Positions 15,865 through 25,795 of a stretch of DNA of 64,000 bases are shown here, piece by piece (the first letter of the stretch is position 1; every line of letters begins with the position of its first letter). Source of the DNA: Planctomycetota bacterium (GTDB lineage: Bacteria > Planctomycetota > JAJSAM01 > JAJVHW01); contig JAIOPE010000037.1 of NCBI GenBank assembly GCA_021414065.1, positions 119,887 to 183,886 on the forward strand. Direction: 5' to 3'. Both the position numbers and the translations under genes were made by a program. The notes under the pieces were generated by a model. That model did not search any database. It had not been told where the DNA came from and saw nothing but the letters and a program-made list of their open reading frames with translations.

Positions 15865-17104
15865 GGTGACCGGTGTAGATCTGGCGCGGCCGCGCGATCT
15901 TCTGCTCCGGATCGCGGATCAGCTCGTCCCACTGCGACAGCCAACCCGGCGCGCGGCCCACGGCGAAGAGCACGGTGAAGTACGAGGGGTCGAAGCCCAT
16001 CGACTGGTAGATGAGGCCGGAGTAGAAATCGACGTTCGGGTACAGGTTGCGCTCGATGAAGTACGGCTCCGAAAGGGCGATCCGCTCGAGCTCGACCGCG
16101 ATTTCGAGGAGCGGGTTCTTCCCCGTGACCTCGAAGACCTCTTTCGCGATGCGGGCGATGATCTTCGCGCGGGGGTCGTAGCTCTTGTAGACGCGGTGGC
16201 CGAAGCCCATGAGCTTCGCCTTCTTGTCCTTCACCTTCGCGAGGAACGAGGGAATGTGCTCCACGCTGCCGATCTCGGCCAGCATCCGGAGGACCTCCTC
16301 GTTCGCGCCGCCGTGGAGCGGGCCGGAGAGAGCTGCGATCGCCGCGCCGGAGCACGAGTACGGGTCGCACTCGGAGCTTCCGACGCCACGCATCGCCGCG
16401 GTCGAGCAGTTCTGCTCGTGGTCGGCGTGGAGAGTGAGGAGCACGTCCATGGCGCGGATGAGCACGGGGTTGACGTCGTCGCGACCGTAGATCATGCGAA
16501 GGAAGTTCTCGACGTAGCCGACGCCCGGCTTCGGCGCGATCTGCGCGTGCCCCCGGCGGTGGCGCCACGCGGCGGCGGCGAGGAGCGGCATCTGCGCGAG
16601 AATGCGGCGGATGTGCTCCGCGCGGACCTTCGCGTCGCGGACATTGCGAGAGTCGGCGCTGTATCCGCCGAGTGCCGCCATCAGCACCATGAGCACCGAC
16701 ATCGGGTGCGCGTCCTTCGGGAGGCCCTGGAGGACGTCGAGCAGGCCGGCCGGGAGGTGCGCGCGCGACGCGAGGTCGGACTTCCACGACGCGAGCTGCG
16801 CCGCGTCGGGCAACTCACCGTTCAGGAGGAGCCACTGCACCTCGAGGAACGACGCCTTCTCGGCGAGGTCGGCGATCGAGTACCCGCGGTACTCGAGGAT
16901 GCCGCGGTCGCCGTCGATGTACGTGATCGCGCTGCGGCAGGAGGTCGTGTTCGTGAACGCGGGGTCGTGGGCGAGGAGGCCGAAGTCCTCCGGATCCGTC
17001 TGCATCTGACGCAGGTCCATCGCCTTGATCGAGCCGTCGGTGATCGGCAGGTCGTAGGTCTTGCCGGTGCGGCCGTCGGTCACGTGCAGCTTCTGGTCGG
17101 ACAT
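15842..17104 (-). CDS. gltA: Citrate synthase
   Basis: Condenses acetyl-CoA and oxaloacetate to citrate, the entry to the TCA cycle. At 420 residues it has the usual bacterial length, with an N-terminal beta domain (LPITDGSIKAMDL) as in the hexameric, NADH-regulated type. Catalytic landmarks are LHADHEQNCST, SGPLHGGANEEVL (active-site His), FGHRVYK and NVDFYSG (active-site Asp). It is transcribed with the downstream Nudix gene and divergently from the ferredoxin gene. Confidence 0.95.
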   Translation of the reverse strand: MSDQKLHVTDGRTGKTYDLPITDGSIKAMDLRQMQTDPEDFGLLAHDPAFTNTTSCRSAITYIDGDRGILEYRGYSIADLAEKASFLEVQWLLLNGELPDAAQLASWKSDLASRAHLPAGLLDVLQGLPKDAHPMSVLMVLMAALGGYSADSRNVRDAKVRAEHIRRILAQMPLLAAAAWRHRRGHAQIAPKPGVGYVENFLRMIYGRDDVNPVLIRAMDVLLTLHADHEQNCSTAAMRGVGSSECDPYSCSGAAIAALSGPLHGGANEEVLRMLAEIGSVEHIPSFLAKVKDKKAKLMGFGHRVYKSYDPRAKIIARIAKEVFEVTGKNPLLEIAVELERIALSEPYFIERNLYPNVDFYSGLIYQSMGFDPSYFTVLFAVGRAPGWLSQWDELIRDPEQKIARPRQIYTGHRARPFPR

Positions 17105-17457
17105 GGAGCGTTCCCCTTGTGGGTTCTGGCCTGGTGGGGCACGCGGCGACTCGCGTGGAGCGTGCTCACCCTCGTTCCGCGTCTTGTTTCCGGCGGACCG
17201 TAGTCACAAAGTGTACAGCTCGGCGACGCGGCCGAGGAACCTTCGGTGCGCGTAGGGAACATCGACGGCTCCGACACTTCCGCCAGCCGTTTCCGCGTGT
17301 CGCACGCCCCGGCCCACCGATCGAGCTGCCTCCCGCCGTGCGCGCGGAACCGAACGAAAAGTGGGGACGCCCTGCGCGACCGCGGTACCCTTTTCGGCTC
17401 GCGAGGGCGAGGCCCGCGCAGTACCGCAGAACACCCCCCGACGGAGGAGCTCTCCCC
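17105..17457. other. Intergenic region between divergent gltA and ferredoxin genes (353 bp)
   Basis: No gene is supported here; the track ORFs are extensions of the ferredoxin frame or shadows. The region must carry promoters for both genes, but no clear -35/-10 pair or operator was recognised. Confidence 0.4.
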
Positions 17458-17781
17458 ATGGCGTACGTGATCATCGGCAAGTGCCTCGGCGAGCGCTACG
17501 GCGCGTGTGTGGACGTCTGCCCGGTCGAAGCGATGCACTTCGGCGACCACGAGGGTCAGCCGATGATGGTCATCAATCCGGACACGTGCATCGACTGCGG
17601 CGCCTGCCTCCCGGAGTGCCCGATCGCCGCGATCGTGGACTCGGTCGACCAGGCTCCCGAGTGGGCCGAGTACAACAAGGCCGCGGCCGCGATGTGGCCG
17701 AACGCCACCCAGCAGAAGGACGGCTGGGAGCACCGCGACGCGTCCGAGCCGCCGCACAACCCCGACAACGCCAAGTCGTAG
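17458..17781 (+). CDS. fdxA: 7Fe ferredoxin (3Fe-4S/4Fe-4S)
   Basis: A small electron carrier of 107 residues starting at ATG 17458, with GGAGGAG upstream; the track extension to 17119 is not conserved-looking. Cysteines 9, 17 and 21 (Cx7CxxxCP) lack one Cys of a standard 4Fe-4S site and so fit a 3Fe-4S cluster. Cysteines 44, 47, 50 and 54 (CIDCGACLPECP) form a 4Fe-4S site. This matches the FdxA-type 7Fe ferredoxins, which have a C-terminal extension as here. It could serve KorAB, though it is not in the same operon. Confidence 0.88.
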   Translation: MAYVIIGKCLGERYGACVDVCPVEAMHFGDHEGQPMMVINPDTCIDCGACLPECPIAAIVDSVDQAPEWAEYNKAAAAMWPNATQQKDGWEHRDASEPPHNPDNAKS

Positions 17782-17806
17782 CCGCCGCGTCCCCCAGGGG
17801 ACACCG

Positions 17807-17838
17807 CGAGCCCGCTGCGCACCCGCGCGGCGGGCTCG
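17807..17838 (+). terminator. Terminator-like hairpin after the ferredoxin gene
   Basis: CGAGCCCGC pairs with GCGGGCTCG, followed by TTCGATTC, 25 nt after the stop. The tail is only mildly T-rich. Confidence 0.5.
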
Positions 17839-18017
17839 TTCGATTCCCGTCGCGGGAGCGTTCGCGGGTCGTGCCTACGTCGTCGGGAACGTCGCCACGA
17901 GCGCCGTGTCGCGAACTCCTCGGTCCGGCCCGGCCGCTGGGAAGCGTTCGCACCTCGTGCCTACCTCGCCGGGAACGCGCGACCGAGTTCTGCGTCCAAC
18001 AGTGTGAGGAGACCCCC

Positions 18018-19694
18018 ATGCACCCGACCCACCGCGTTTCTCGAATCCCCTTCGCGCTGACCGCTGCCGCCCTCGCCGGGGCCGTGTTCGCCGCCTCCCC
18101 CGCCCGCGCCGACACCGTCGCCGAGTCCCGGATCACCGGCGTGACGGTGTACGAGGACCGCGCGATCGTCGAGCGCACGGCCACGGTCACCGTCGGCAGC
18201 GGCACGACCCGCATCGTCCTGCCGGGGTTCCCGTCGGGCTTCGATCCCAACTCGCTGCGCGCCCGCTCCGGCCAGGTCCGCGTGATGGGCGTGGACACGG
18301 AACGCGTCCACCTCGCGAAGGAGTCGCTCCCCGACGCAGACGCCGCGCGCAAGGCCTGGGACGCCGCCAAGCGCGCCGTCCTCATCGCCACGATGGACGC
18401 CGACGACGCCAAGGACGCATGGGACCGCCTGAAGTCGATCCGCGCCGCCGCCGCTGCGAAGGGCGCCGAGGCGCTCGCTGGCCACTCGACCGATGTGAAG
18501 GCGATCGACGCCATGCTCGACCTCGTGGACGAGAAGGGCCGCGCCTCCCGGCGCCGGATCGTCGAGACGCAGACCGCCGTCGAGACCGCGACGTCCGCCG
18601 AGGACGCCGCCCGCCGCACGTTCGAGGACTACGCCGCCTCGGCCCAGCGTGAGGAGACCCGCGTCGTCGTCACCGTCACCGCGCAGGAAGCCGGCCAGGC
18701 CACGCTCGCGGTGAAGTACATGGTCGGCAACGCGCGGTGGGAGCCCGTCTACGACGTCCGCGTCTCCGACGACTTCTCCGCAACGTCGCTCGAGATGACC
18801 GCGGTCGTCTCGCAGCAGACCGGCGAGGACTGGAGCGGCGTCCCGCTGGAGGTGACGACTGCCCAGCCCGCCGCCGGCGCGTCGCCGCCCGAGCCGAACC
18901 CGTGGATCGTCGACTTGCAGTCGAACGAACCGCGCGGCGCCGAACGCGAGATGGCCCGCCGCGCCGTGCCGGCCGCGCCTGCGCTGAAGGTCCTCTACGA
19001 CTCGAAGGACAAGGACGACGCGGGCTTCATCGCGCCCGTCCGCCGATCCGGCGTGGTCGTCGCGTTCTCCGCGCCGCTCCCCGCGAACGTGAAGAGCGAC
19101 GGTCAGGCGTCGCGCGTGGCCCTCGGCCGCTTCGACCTCCCGCCGGACGTCCGCTGGACGGCCTTCCCGAAGGCGACCGACAAGGTCTACGTCACAACCA
19201 AGCTGAAGAACACCACGGGCCAGGCGCTCCCCGGAGGCAACGCACGCGTGTTCGTCGGCCCGGACTTCGTCGGTCCCATGTCGGTCGCCGACTGGGGCAT
19301 GGACAAGGAGATCGACGTCGGTCTCGGCGTGGACCGCGAGGTCGAGGTCACGCGCGAGTCGTTGAAGAACGAGCGCTCCACCGAAGGCGTGTTCAGCAAA
19401 GACACTGTGTTCGAGCGCGAGTACCGCATCACCTTCAAGAACCACCGCGATCGCGCGATCGACGTGCGCCTTCTCGATCAGGTCCCCGTCTCTCAGGACG
19501 AGGAGTTGAAGGTCGAGACGACCACCATGTCCACCCCGCCCGCGAAGCTCCCCGACCGCGACGCCGAGACCAACCGCGCCCGCGGCGTGATCGAGTGGCG
19601 CTTCAACGTCGCCGCCAAGCAGGAGTTCGACCTCCGCTTCGGCTTCCGCGTGAACCACCCGAAGGGCCGCGTGATCATCGGCTACGACGAGTGA
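18018..19694 (+). CDS. Mucoidy inhibitor MuiA-like protein (DUF4140/DUF4139)
   Basis: An exported protein of about 558 residues. The ATG at 18018 follows GAGGAGACCCCC and starts a signal peptide (IPFALTAAALAGAVFAASPARA). An N-terminal DUF4140-type beta domain (SRITGVTVYEDRAIVERTA) leads into a long Ala-rich helical region (about 95-215), then a DUF4139-type beta domain (YMVGNARWEPVYDVRVSDD; QQTGEDWSGVPLEVTTAQP). The family includes the protein whose loss or overexpression alters mucoidy in enterics; its molecular role is not established. It appears monocistronic. Confidence 0.8.
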   Translation: MHPTHRVSRIPFALTAAALAGAVFAASPARADTVAESRITGVTVYEDRAIVERTATVTVGSGTTRIVLPGFPSGFDPNSLRARSGQVRVMGVDTERVHLAKESLPDADAARKAWDAAKRAVLIATMDADDAKDAWDRLKSIRAAAAAKGAEALAGHSTDVKAIDAMLDLVDEKGRASRRRIVETQTAVETATSAEDAARRTFEDYAASAQREETRVVVTVTAQEAGQATLAVKYMVGNARWEPVYDVRVSDDFSATSLEMTAVVSQQTGEDWSGVPLEVTTAQPAAGASPPEPNPWIVDLQSNEPRGAEREMARRAVPAAPALKVLYDSKDKDDAGFIAPVRRSGVVVAFSAPLPANVKSDGQASRVALGRFDLPPDVRWTAFPKATDKVYVTTKLKNTTGQALPGGNARVFVGPDFVGPMSVADWGMDKEIDVGLGVDREVEVTRESLKNERSTEGVFSKDTVFEREYRITFKNHRDRAIDVRLLDQVPVSQDEELKVETTTMSTPPAKLPDRDAETNRARGVIEWRFNVAAKQEFDLRFGFRVNHPKGRVIIGYDE

Positions 19695-19927
19695 GGGGCC
19701 GGGCGCGGCGTCCGCTTGGCGCCGGCAATTGGGCCAATCCAAAGACCCCAGGGGACTGGGCTAAGCTGAGCAGTTGAGCTGCGACCACCCCTCGGATTCC
19801 CAGAGAAGTGCTGGCGCAACTGCTCAGGTTTGCCCTGTCCCCGCGCCCTCGCCCGCGACGTTCGCGGGACCGTGCCCGCGCGACTCCCGGGGCCGGGGCC
19901 GCCGCTGATCCGGGGTACACTCCTGGC

Positions 19928-21352
19928 ATGACGCGCCTACTCGTCGCGTGGGGTCTCCTGCTGCTCGCGGCTGCGACGGCGTTCGCGGACGGCGGCGTCT
20001 TCCCGTCCGCACCGAAGGTGCAGCAGGCAGCACTCGCCGATGTGCGCACGCCGGACCAGCGTGCAGCGCTCGCCTGGGACGCGGCCGCCGGCATTGAGAC
20101 GCTCGTCATCGAGACCACCGTGCGCGGCGAGGGCACCGACTTCGCCTGGATCCTCCCGCTCCCCGCCGCGCCGACGATCGAGACGTCCGCTCGGGACCTG
20201 TTCCCCGTCCTCCGGGACCACTCCCCCATCGACGTGTGGACGGACGTCACGCCCCACTGGCTCGGCCTGCTTGCTCTCGCAGCAGCGGTGCTCCTTGTGC
20301 CCCTCGCGCCGAGCCGTGGTGCCGCTCTCGTCGTCCTCGGTGTCGCCTCGCTCTTGATGCTCACGCTGCTCGCGATTGGGGGATTCGGTCCCGGGAGCGA
20401 CGGACTCTCCATGACATACGGCGACGGGGCAGGCCTATCGCTCTCGCTGCCCGAGCCGAAGCGGACGACGGTCCGCGTCCTCGACCGCCGGACGGTGGGC
20501 GCCTTCGACGCCGCCGTCGTGACGGCGCAGGAGCCCGCGGATCTGCGGCACTGGCTCGACGAGAACGGCTACGTCGCACCGGCGTCGATCGACCCCGTCG
20601 TGGCGGAGTACGTCCGCGAGGGCTGGGTCTTCGTCGCGACGAAGCTCCGCGCCGACGCCACGGCGGAGGACGTCCGCAACGTGGCGCCGCTCTCGTTCCG
20701 CTTCCCGGCGAAGGAGCCCGTCTACCCGATGCGGCTGACCGGCGCGGTGAACCCGTCGCTCGAACTGGAGATGTACGTCTTCGGCGACCGTGGAGTGGAG
20801 GCGGACGGCCTTGAGGTCACGCACAGCACCGAGTTCGACCTGTGGGGGCCCGATGCTCCAGTCGCGCGCTGGACGAGCCACTCGGAGGTCGTCCGGCTCG
20901 CCGGAGAGGCGAAGGGCGTCACGCGACTCGTGGGCTCCTTCGATGCCGGGGCCATGTCGCGAGACATCGCGTTTCGGTGGACCGACTTCACCGACGTCCG
21001 TCCGTTCCGCTTCACGTCGGCGTCCGCGTGGACGCTCGCGCTCGACGCCGCAGCGGCGATCCTGTTCGCTGGAGCGATCGCCGTCGCGCGCCGCACCACG
21101 GTGAGGTGGAGTTCCGGTCGGTTCCGCGCGCCCGTTGTTGGCCTGGAGGTTGGCCGTGAGGTTGGCCGTGACACTGCCACGGCGGCGCAGTTCCGCGTCG
21201 CGATCCGGTTCGTCGCCGCAGCAGCGCTCGCCGGAGGCGCGATTCGCATGTCGCTACCCACCATCGACTACGCGCCGCCCCACACCGACGAGGAGCCGGT
21301 GGATATCCTGCCGTGGCAGCCCGATCCGGACGACGACGCCCGGGATCGCTGA
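19928..21352 (+). CDS. DUF2330-like exported membrane protein
   Basis: About 474 residues. The ATG at 19928 begins a signal peptide (LLVAWGLLLLAAATAFA), followed by the typical DUF2330 beginning (DGGVFPSAPKVQQ ... TDFAWILPLPAAPTIE). Two hydrophobic helices near residues 115-165 (HWLGLLALAAAVLLVPLAP; VVLGVASLLMLTLLAIGG) interrupt the domain, and two more lie toward the C-terminus, so it is probably an inner-membrane protein with large external parts. Function unknown. It ends 86 nt before the next secreted-protein gene. Confidence 0.65.
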   Translation: MTRLLVAWGLLLLAAATAFADGGVFPSAPKVQQAALADVRTPDQRAALAWDAAAGIETLVIETTVRGEGTDFAWILPLPAAPTIETSARDLFPVLRDHSPIDVWTDVTPHWLGLLALAAAVLLVPLAPSRGAALVVLGVASLLMLTLLAIGGFGPGSDGLSMTYGDGAGLSLSLPEPKRTTVRVLDRRTVGAFDAAVVTAQEPADLRHWLDENGYVAPASIDPVVAEYVREGWVFVATKLRADATAEDVRNVAPLSFRFPAKEPVYPMRLTGAVNPSLELEMYVFGDRGVEADGLEVTHSTEFDLWGPDAPVARWTSHSEVVRLAGEAKGVTRLVGSFDAGAMSRDIAFRWTDFTDVRPFRFTSASAWTLALDAAAAILFAGAIAVARRTTVRWSSGRFRAPVVGLEVGREVGRDTATAAQFRVAIRFVAAAALAGGAIRMSLPTIDYAPPHTDEEPVDILPWQPDPDDDARDR

Positions 21353-21438
21353 CCCATGCTCGACGCCGACGCCGGCAGGACGCAGCGCCACGCGGGGGAC
21401 ACGCGCCCGTAGCATCGGCGCTTCCACGGAGGTGACGG

Positions 21439-22914
21439 ATGCGGCGACCTGCGATCTGGACGGCGGCTGTGGTGCTGCTCGCGGCGACGAGCGGCACGGC
21501 GACGGCGATGTTTCTGCGGTACCCGGAAGCGCCCGTGACGCGCCTCATCGCGAACGTCGCGAAAGCCCTGGAGAAGACCCCCGACGACCCGCACCTTCTC
21601 TACCTGAAGGGCCGCACGCACGCGATCGCCTACGCGCAGGGCGAGACAGCCGACGGTCACTATGAGAAGGCCTCCAGTCACGGTCGGACGGCCGAGCCGG
21701 ATCTGCCCGTGTTCGGGACGCGCGACTACGACCTGCTGAAGTTCAACGGCGAGGCCGGCGAGACACGGCTCGGGCACCTGCGTGACGGCATCCGCTGCCT
21801 GCGTCGCGCGTCGGAGCTCTCGAAGGCGCCGGTGAAGGCCACGTCGGACGTCGATGACCGGCCGCTCCTCTTCCTCGGGCTCGCGTGGCTCCTCGACGAT
21901 GGGAGCCGCTTCGCGCCGCGGCTCGGACACCCCGAGGGCACCGAACCGAAGGACGCTCTCCCGGAGGCGGAGCGCGCCGAGATCGACGCGCGCATCGCGA
22001 AGCTCGGTGCGGAGAAGGAGGACGAACGGAGGGCGGCGCACGACGCGCTGCGCCGGTCGCTCCCCCGGTGCTGGTCACGGCTGATCGCGCAGAAGGACGC
22101 GAAAGACGAAAGGGTGCGGCAGGCCGTGGGCGCGCTCCTCGCTCGTTGGTGGCAGGACCAGGCGGTCGCGGCGTACCGCAGGGCGCTGGCCCTGACGCGC
22201 GCGGAGGACGCGATGTTCGCAGACATCTGGGACACGTACACGATCTCGCGCGAGGCCGGGAATGCCATCCTGCGTCTGCTCGATGACAAGGACGACTCCA
22301 AGGCTGCGGCGAAGGAGCGAGCCGACATTGAGGAGCATCTGAAGACCCTCGACAAGCGCGAAATGGCGATCACGCCGGTCATCTTCCCGATCACACACCC
22401 CGCGCCTCTCGCCGACCTGCTCCCGGCGGGCCGCACCACGCGCTTCGACGTTGCGGGCGACGGGATCGACCGCACGTGGCCGTGGCCGTCCGCCGACGCC
22501 GGGTTCCTGGTGTGGGCGCCGGACCTGACGAAGCCGATCACGTCGGGCCGCCAACTGTTCGGCGCGCGCACCTGGTGGATCTTCTGGCGCGACGGCTACG
22601 AGCCGCTGTCGATGCTCGACGACGACGCCGACGGCCGCCTCTCCGGCGCGGAACTCGACGGCATCGGCGTGTGGCGCGACCTGGACGGCAACGGCACGAG
22701 CGACGCTGGAGAGGTCGTGTCCGCCGCGGCGCACGGCATCGCCTGGATCGCCGTCCGCGCCACGCGCACCGAAGACGGCGTCCCCGCCGCCGACCGCGGC
22801 ATCGGCCTCACCGACGGCACGACCCGCCCGACCTACGACTGGACCCCGCACCCGATCGCGCACGCCGACGACGCGACGTCGATGACGTTCCACATGGACG
22901 CCGTCGATCGGTAG
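21439..22914 (+). CDS. Exported protein with TPR-like region and EF-hand, unknown function
   Basis: A 491-residue protein with GGAGG 6 nt before the ATG and a signal peptide (IWTAAVVLLAATSGTATA). The first 300 residues are helical with a TPR-like opening (LEKTPDDPHLLYLKGRTHAI). The C-terminal third carries paired calcium-binding loops (DDDADGRLSGAELDG; DLDGNGTSDAGEV). It may form a unit with the DUF2330 gene upstream. Confidence 0.7.
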   Translation: MRRPAIWTAAVVLLAATSGTATAMFLRYPEAPVTRLIANVAKALEKTPDDPHLLYLKGRTHAIAYAQGETADGHYEKASSHGRTAEPDLPVFGTRDYDLLKFNGEAGETRLGHLRDGIRCLRRASELSKAPVKATSDVDDRPLLFLGLAWLLDDGSRFAPRLGHPEGTEPKDALPEAERAEIDARIAKLGAEKEDERRAAHDALRRSLPRCWSRLIAQKDAKDERVRQAVGALLARWWQDQAVAAYRRALALTRAEDAMFADIWDTYTISREAGNAILRLLDDKDDSKAAAKERADIEEHLKTLDKREMAITPVIFPITHPAPLADLLPAGRTTRFDVAGDGIDRTWPWPSADAGFLVWAPDLTKPITSGRQLFGARTWWIFWRDGYEPLSMLDDDADGRLSGAELDGIGVWRDLDGNGTSDAGEVVSAAAHGIAWIAVRATRTEDGVPAADRGIGLTDGTTRPTYDWTPHPIAHADDATSMTFHMDAVDR

Positions 22915-23015
22915 CACCATGTGACGTCCATCTCGATGCGCCGCCCTCACCCCACGCGCCGTCGGGGGTTCGTTGCCGCGCGGCTCGCCGCGCGTTGTAG
23001 TTGCCCGGCAACGCC

Positions 23016-23450
23016 ATGACGAACCAGCACCCCGCCGCACCCCCCGCCCCCGACCTCGAGACCTTCGAGAACCCTGCCCCGCACCGCGACTACGAGATCG
23101 AGATCGTCCAGCCCGAGTTCACTTCGGTCTGTCCGAAGACGGGGCAGCCGGACTTCGGGACGATCCGGATCGTGTACGTGCCGGAGCGGACGTGCGTCGA
23201 ATTGAAGAGCCTGAAACTCTGGCTCCAGACGTATCGCAACCGCGGGATCTTCTACGAGTCGGCCACGAACGAGATCCTCGACACGCTCGTCGCCGCGGTG
23301 CTGCCGCGGCGGATGGTCGTCTCGGGTGAGTTCACGGCGCGGGGCGGCGTGCTGACGACCGTGCGCTGCCGCTACGAGGCGGGCGTGGATGCCGCGCCGG
23401 CCGGTGCGCCGAAGCGGTCTCCGAAGAAGCGCGCCCGCAACGCGAAGTGA
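23016..23450 (+). CDS. queF: NADPH-dependent 7-cyano-7-deazaguanine reductase QueF
   Basis: Reduces preQ0 to preQ1 in queuosine synthesis. The protein is about 144 residues, the size of short (unimodular) QueF. The catalytic Cys is in [16 protein letters not shown] with the conserved Asp of QPDF, and the QueF NADPH motif region is [20 protein letters not shown]. The ATG at 23016 is preferred to the TTG at 23001; no strong ribosome site is visible for either. The Lys/Arg-rich C-terminal tail is an extension. It overlaps gluQ by 4 nt (GTGA). No preQ1 riboswitch was recognised upstream. Confidence 0.9.
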   Translation: MTNQHPAAPPAPDLETFENPAPHRDYEIEIVQPEFTSVCPKTGQPDFGTIRIVYVPERTCVELKSLKLWLQTYRNRGIFYESATNEILDTLVAAVLPRRMVVSGEFTARGGVLTTVRCRYEAGVDAAPAGAPKRSPKKRARNAK

Positions 23451-24385
23451 CGCGGAGCCGCCTCGCTCCGAGCCCCACCGGCGCGCTCCATCTCGGCAAC
23501 GCGCGCACCTTCCTCCTCACCTGGCTGCACGTCCGCGCCGTCAGCGGCACGCTTCTGCTCCGGATCGACGACCTCGACGGTCCGCGCGTGAAAACGGGCG
23601 CCGCGGTGCAGGCGCTGGACGACCTGCGTCGGCTCGGCCTCGACTGGGACGAAGCGCCGGGCGTGCTCGTACAGAGCGAGCGGGCGGCGGTGTACGACGC
23701 CGCGGCGCAGCGACTCGTCGATTCCGGACTGGCGTATCCGTGCGTGTGTACGCGGACCGAAGTCGAGTCGGCCGCGAGCGCGCCGCACGGCGCCGAAGGC
23801 CCGCGGTATCCCGGAACGTGTCGCGGCCGATGGTCGTCGCTCGACGACGCGAAGCGCGACACCGCCCGCCCTGCCGCGCTGCGGTTCGCGACCACGCCCG
23901 GCGCGGTCCCCTTCGACGACGCGCTCTTCGGCGCGCAGGCGTTCGACCCCGCCGCCGAGACGGGCGACTTCGTGATCCGGAAGTCGAACGGGACCGCCGC
24001 GTACCAACTCGCGACGGTCGTGGACGACGCAGCGTCGGGCGTGGACCTCGTCATCCGCGGCGCGGACCTGCTGCCGAGTACGTCGCGGCAGATCCTGCTC
24101 CAGCGCGCGCTCGGGCTCCCGACGCCGGCGCACCTGCACCTTCCGCTCGTCGTCGGACCCGACGGACGCCGCCTCGCCAAGCGTCACGGCGACACGTCGA
24201 TCCGCACGCTCCTCGCCTCGGGATGGACGCCTGACGCACTCGTCGGATGGCTCGCGTGGTCGGCGGGACTCGCGGAGCCGGGGGCGCGCATCCAGCCGCG
24301 TGACCTGATCCCGCGGTACAATCCTGCCAACTTGTCGCGCGACGCCGTCGTCGTGGATGCGTCGGCGCTCGGGCCGCGCGGTTAG
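23447..24385 (+). CDS. gluQ: Glutamyl-Q tRNA(Asp) synthetase
   Basis: Attaches glutamate to the queuosine base of tRNA(Asp). It is a truncated glutamyl-tRNA synthetase paralogue (312 residues) lacking the anticodon-binding half. It has the class I signature [19 protein letters not shown] (HLGN in place of HIGH), a zinc site (CVC ... YPGTC) and a KMSKS-like loop RLAKRHGD. The GTG start overlaps the queF stop (GTGA), so two enzymes of queuosine metabolism are translationally coupled. Confidence 0.92.
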   Translation: MTRSRLAPSPTGALHLGNARTFLLTWLHVRAVSGTLLLRIDDLDGPRVKTGAAVQALDDLRRLGLDWDEAPGVLVQSERAAVYDAAAQRLVDSGLAYPCVCTRTEVESAASAPHGAEGPRYPGTCRGRWSSLDDAKRDTARPAALRFATTPGAVPFDDALFGAQAFDPAAETGDFVIRKSNGTAAYQLATVVDDAASGVDLVIRGADLLPSTSRQILLQRALGLPTPAHLHLPLVVGPDGRRLAKRHGDTSIRTLLASGWTPDALVGWLAWSAGLAEPGARIQPRDLIPRYNPANLSRDAVVVDASALGPRG

Positions 24386-24402
24386 GATCTCTCGCCCCAC
24401 CC

Positions 24403-25785
24403 ATGGACCCCGAATTCGGAAACCCTAGCCTCCCCGGCCTCGTCGCCGGGATTCCCACGCTCCTCGCGGCCCAGGGTCCGCTCGACGGCATCGTGCCGCT
24501 CGTGCTCGGAACGATCGCACTGCTCGTGGTGTCGTTCCTCGCATCGCTCACCGAAGCCGCGTACATGTCGCTCTCCCGGATGCGGGCCGAGACGCTTGCG
24601 GAAGAAGGTGCGACGAATGCGGAACGCCTCGCCGGCCGACTCCGCCTCGACTTCGCCCGGCCGCTCGCGACGCTCGTCATCTTCAACAACATCGCGAACT
24701 CCGGCGGCCCGCTTCTCGCGGGTGCGGCCGCGCAGCACTACGCCGAGGTGCAGGGATGGAACCCGGCCACGGTGGTCGGCGTCTACGGCGCGATCCTCGT
24801 CGTGCTCGTGATCCTGTTCGGCGAGATCCTTCCAAAGACGATCGGCGAGCACCACCCCGAGCCGGTCGCGCGGACTGCCGCGTGGCCGCTTCAGGTGATC
24901 AAGATCGCACTCACGCCGCTCACCGCGATCATCGGCCGGTTGCAGCGTCCGTTCGCGCGAATCGGCGGGCACCAGACCTCGGAGGAGGAGATCGGTCGCC
25001 TCGCGGAACTCGGCCAGGAGCAGGGCGCGATCGAGAAGCACGAGGGCGAGATGATCGGCCGCGTGCTGAAGCTCGACGAGATCACCGCCGGCGACATCAT
25101 GACGCCGCGCGTGGACATGACGATGCTCTCCGCCGACGCAAAACTCGCGGACGTGAAGGAAGAGCTCGGCAACCTGAAACGCTCGCTTGTCCCCCTCTTC
25201 CGCAAAAACCGCGACGACGTGGTCGCCGTGCTCGACCGCATGGACGCGTTGCTGCTGCTTGCGCGCGGCAAGGGCGACATGCTGCTCAACGATCCGCTCA
25301 TCACCGTGAAACCGTACTTCGTGCCGCACACGATGCCGGCGAACCGTCTCCTCGTGCAGCTCCAGCGGCGCACGGATCACCTGGCGGTCGTGGTCGGCGA
25401 GTACGGCGAAACCGTGGGGCTCGTGACCCTCGAAGACGTGATCGAGGAGATCGTCGGCGAGATCTACGACGAGAACGACATCGGCGTCGGCACGGGCGTG
25501 CAGCGTGTTTCGCGCGACGTGGTCGTGGCCCTCGGCGCGTCGGAAGTGAAGGACGTGAACGACTCGCTCGGCACGGAGATCCCGAACCACCGCACGGTGG
25601 CCGGTCTCCTCCTCGACGAGTTGGGCGACATCCCGTCGCAGGGCGCCACGCACGCGGCGTTCGGCGTGACGTTCGAGATCGTGGAGCGCTCGGAGCGCGC
25701 GATCGTGAAGGTCCGCATCCGCCGCGACCGCCCGCCCATCGAAGACGGCGAGTCCCCGTCGGCCAGCGTCAACGAAGACGCATAG
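24403..25785 (+). CDS. HlyC/CorC (CNNM) family membrane transporter-like protein
   Basis: 460 residues: a CNNM/DUF21 membrane domain (about 1-195; VPLVLGTIALLVVSFLASLT; IFNNIANSGGPLLAGA; ILFGEILPKTIGE), then a CBS pair (about 220-350; DIMTPRVDMTML; DHLAVVVGEYGETVGLVTLED) and a C-terminal CorC_HlyC domain (to about 445). The family is linked to Mg2+/Co2+ efflux or homeostasis; the ion cannot be told here. It starts 17 nt after gluQ and is probably in the same transcript. Confidence 0.88.
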   Translation: MDPEFGNPSLPGLVAGIPTLLAAQGPLDGIVPLVLGTIALLVVSFLASLTEAAYMSLSRMRAETLAEEGATNAERLAGRLRLDFARPLATLVIFNNIANSGGPLLAGAAAQHYAEVQGWNPATVVGVYGAILVVLVILFGEILPKTIGEHHPEPVARTAAWPLQVIKIALTPLTAIIGRLQRPFARIGGHQTSEEEIGRLAELGQEQGAIEKHEGEMIGRVLKLDEITAGDIMTPRVDMTMLSADAKLADVKEELGNLKRSLVPLFRKNRDDVVAVLDRMDALLLLARGKGDMLLNDPLITVKPYFVPHTMPANRLLVQLQRRTDHLAVVVGEYGETVGLVTLEDVIEEIVGEIYDENDIGVGTGVQRVSRDVVVALGASEVKDVNDSLGTEIPNHRTVAGLLLDELGDIPSQGATHAAFGVTFEIVERSERAIVKVRIRRDRPPIEDGESPSASVNEDA

Positions 25786-25795
25786 GGTCCGTCAG

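Noticed and set aside
22915-23015. preQ1 riboswitch upstream of queF
   Set aside because: The short gap shows no recognisable preQ1 aptamer features such as the small stem with an A-rich tail.
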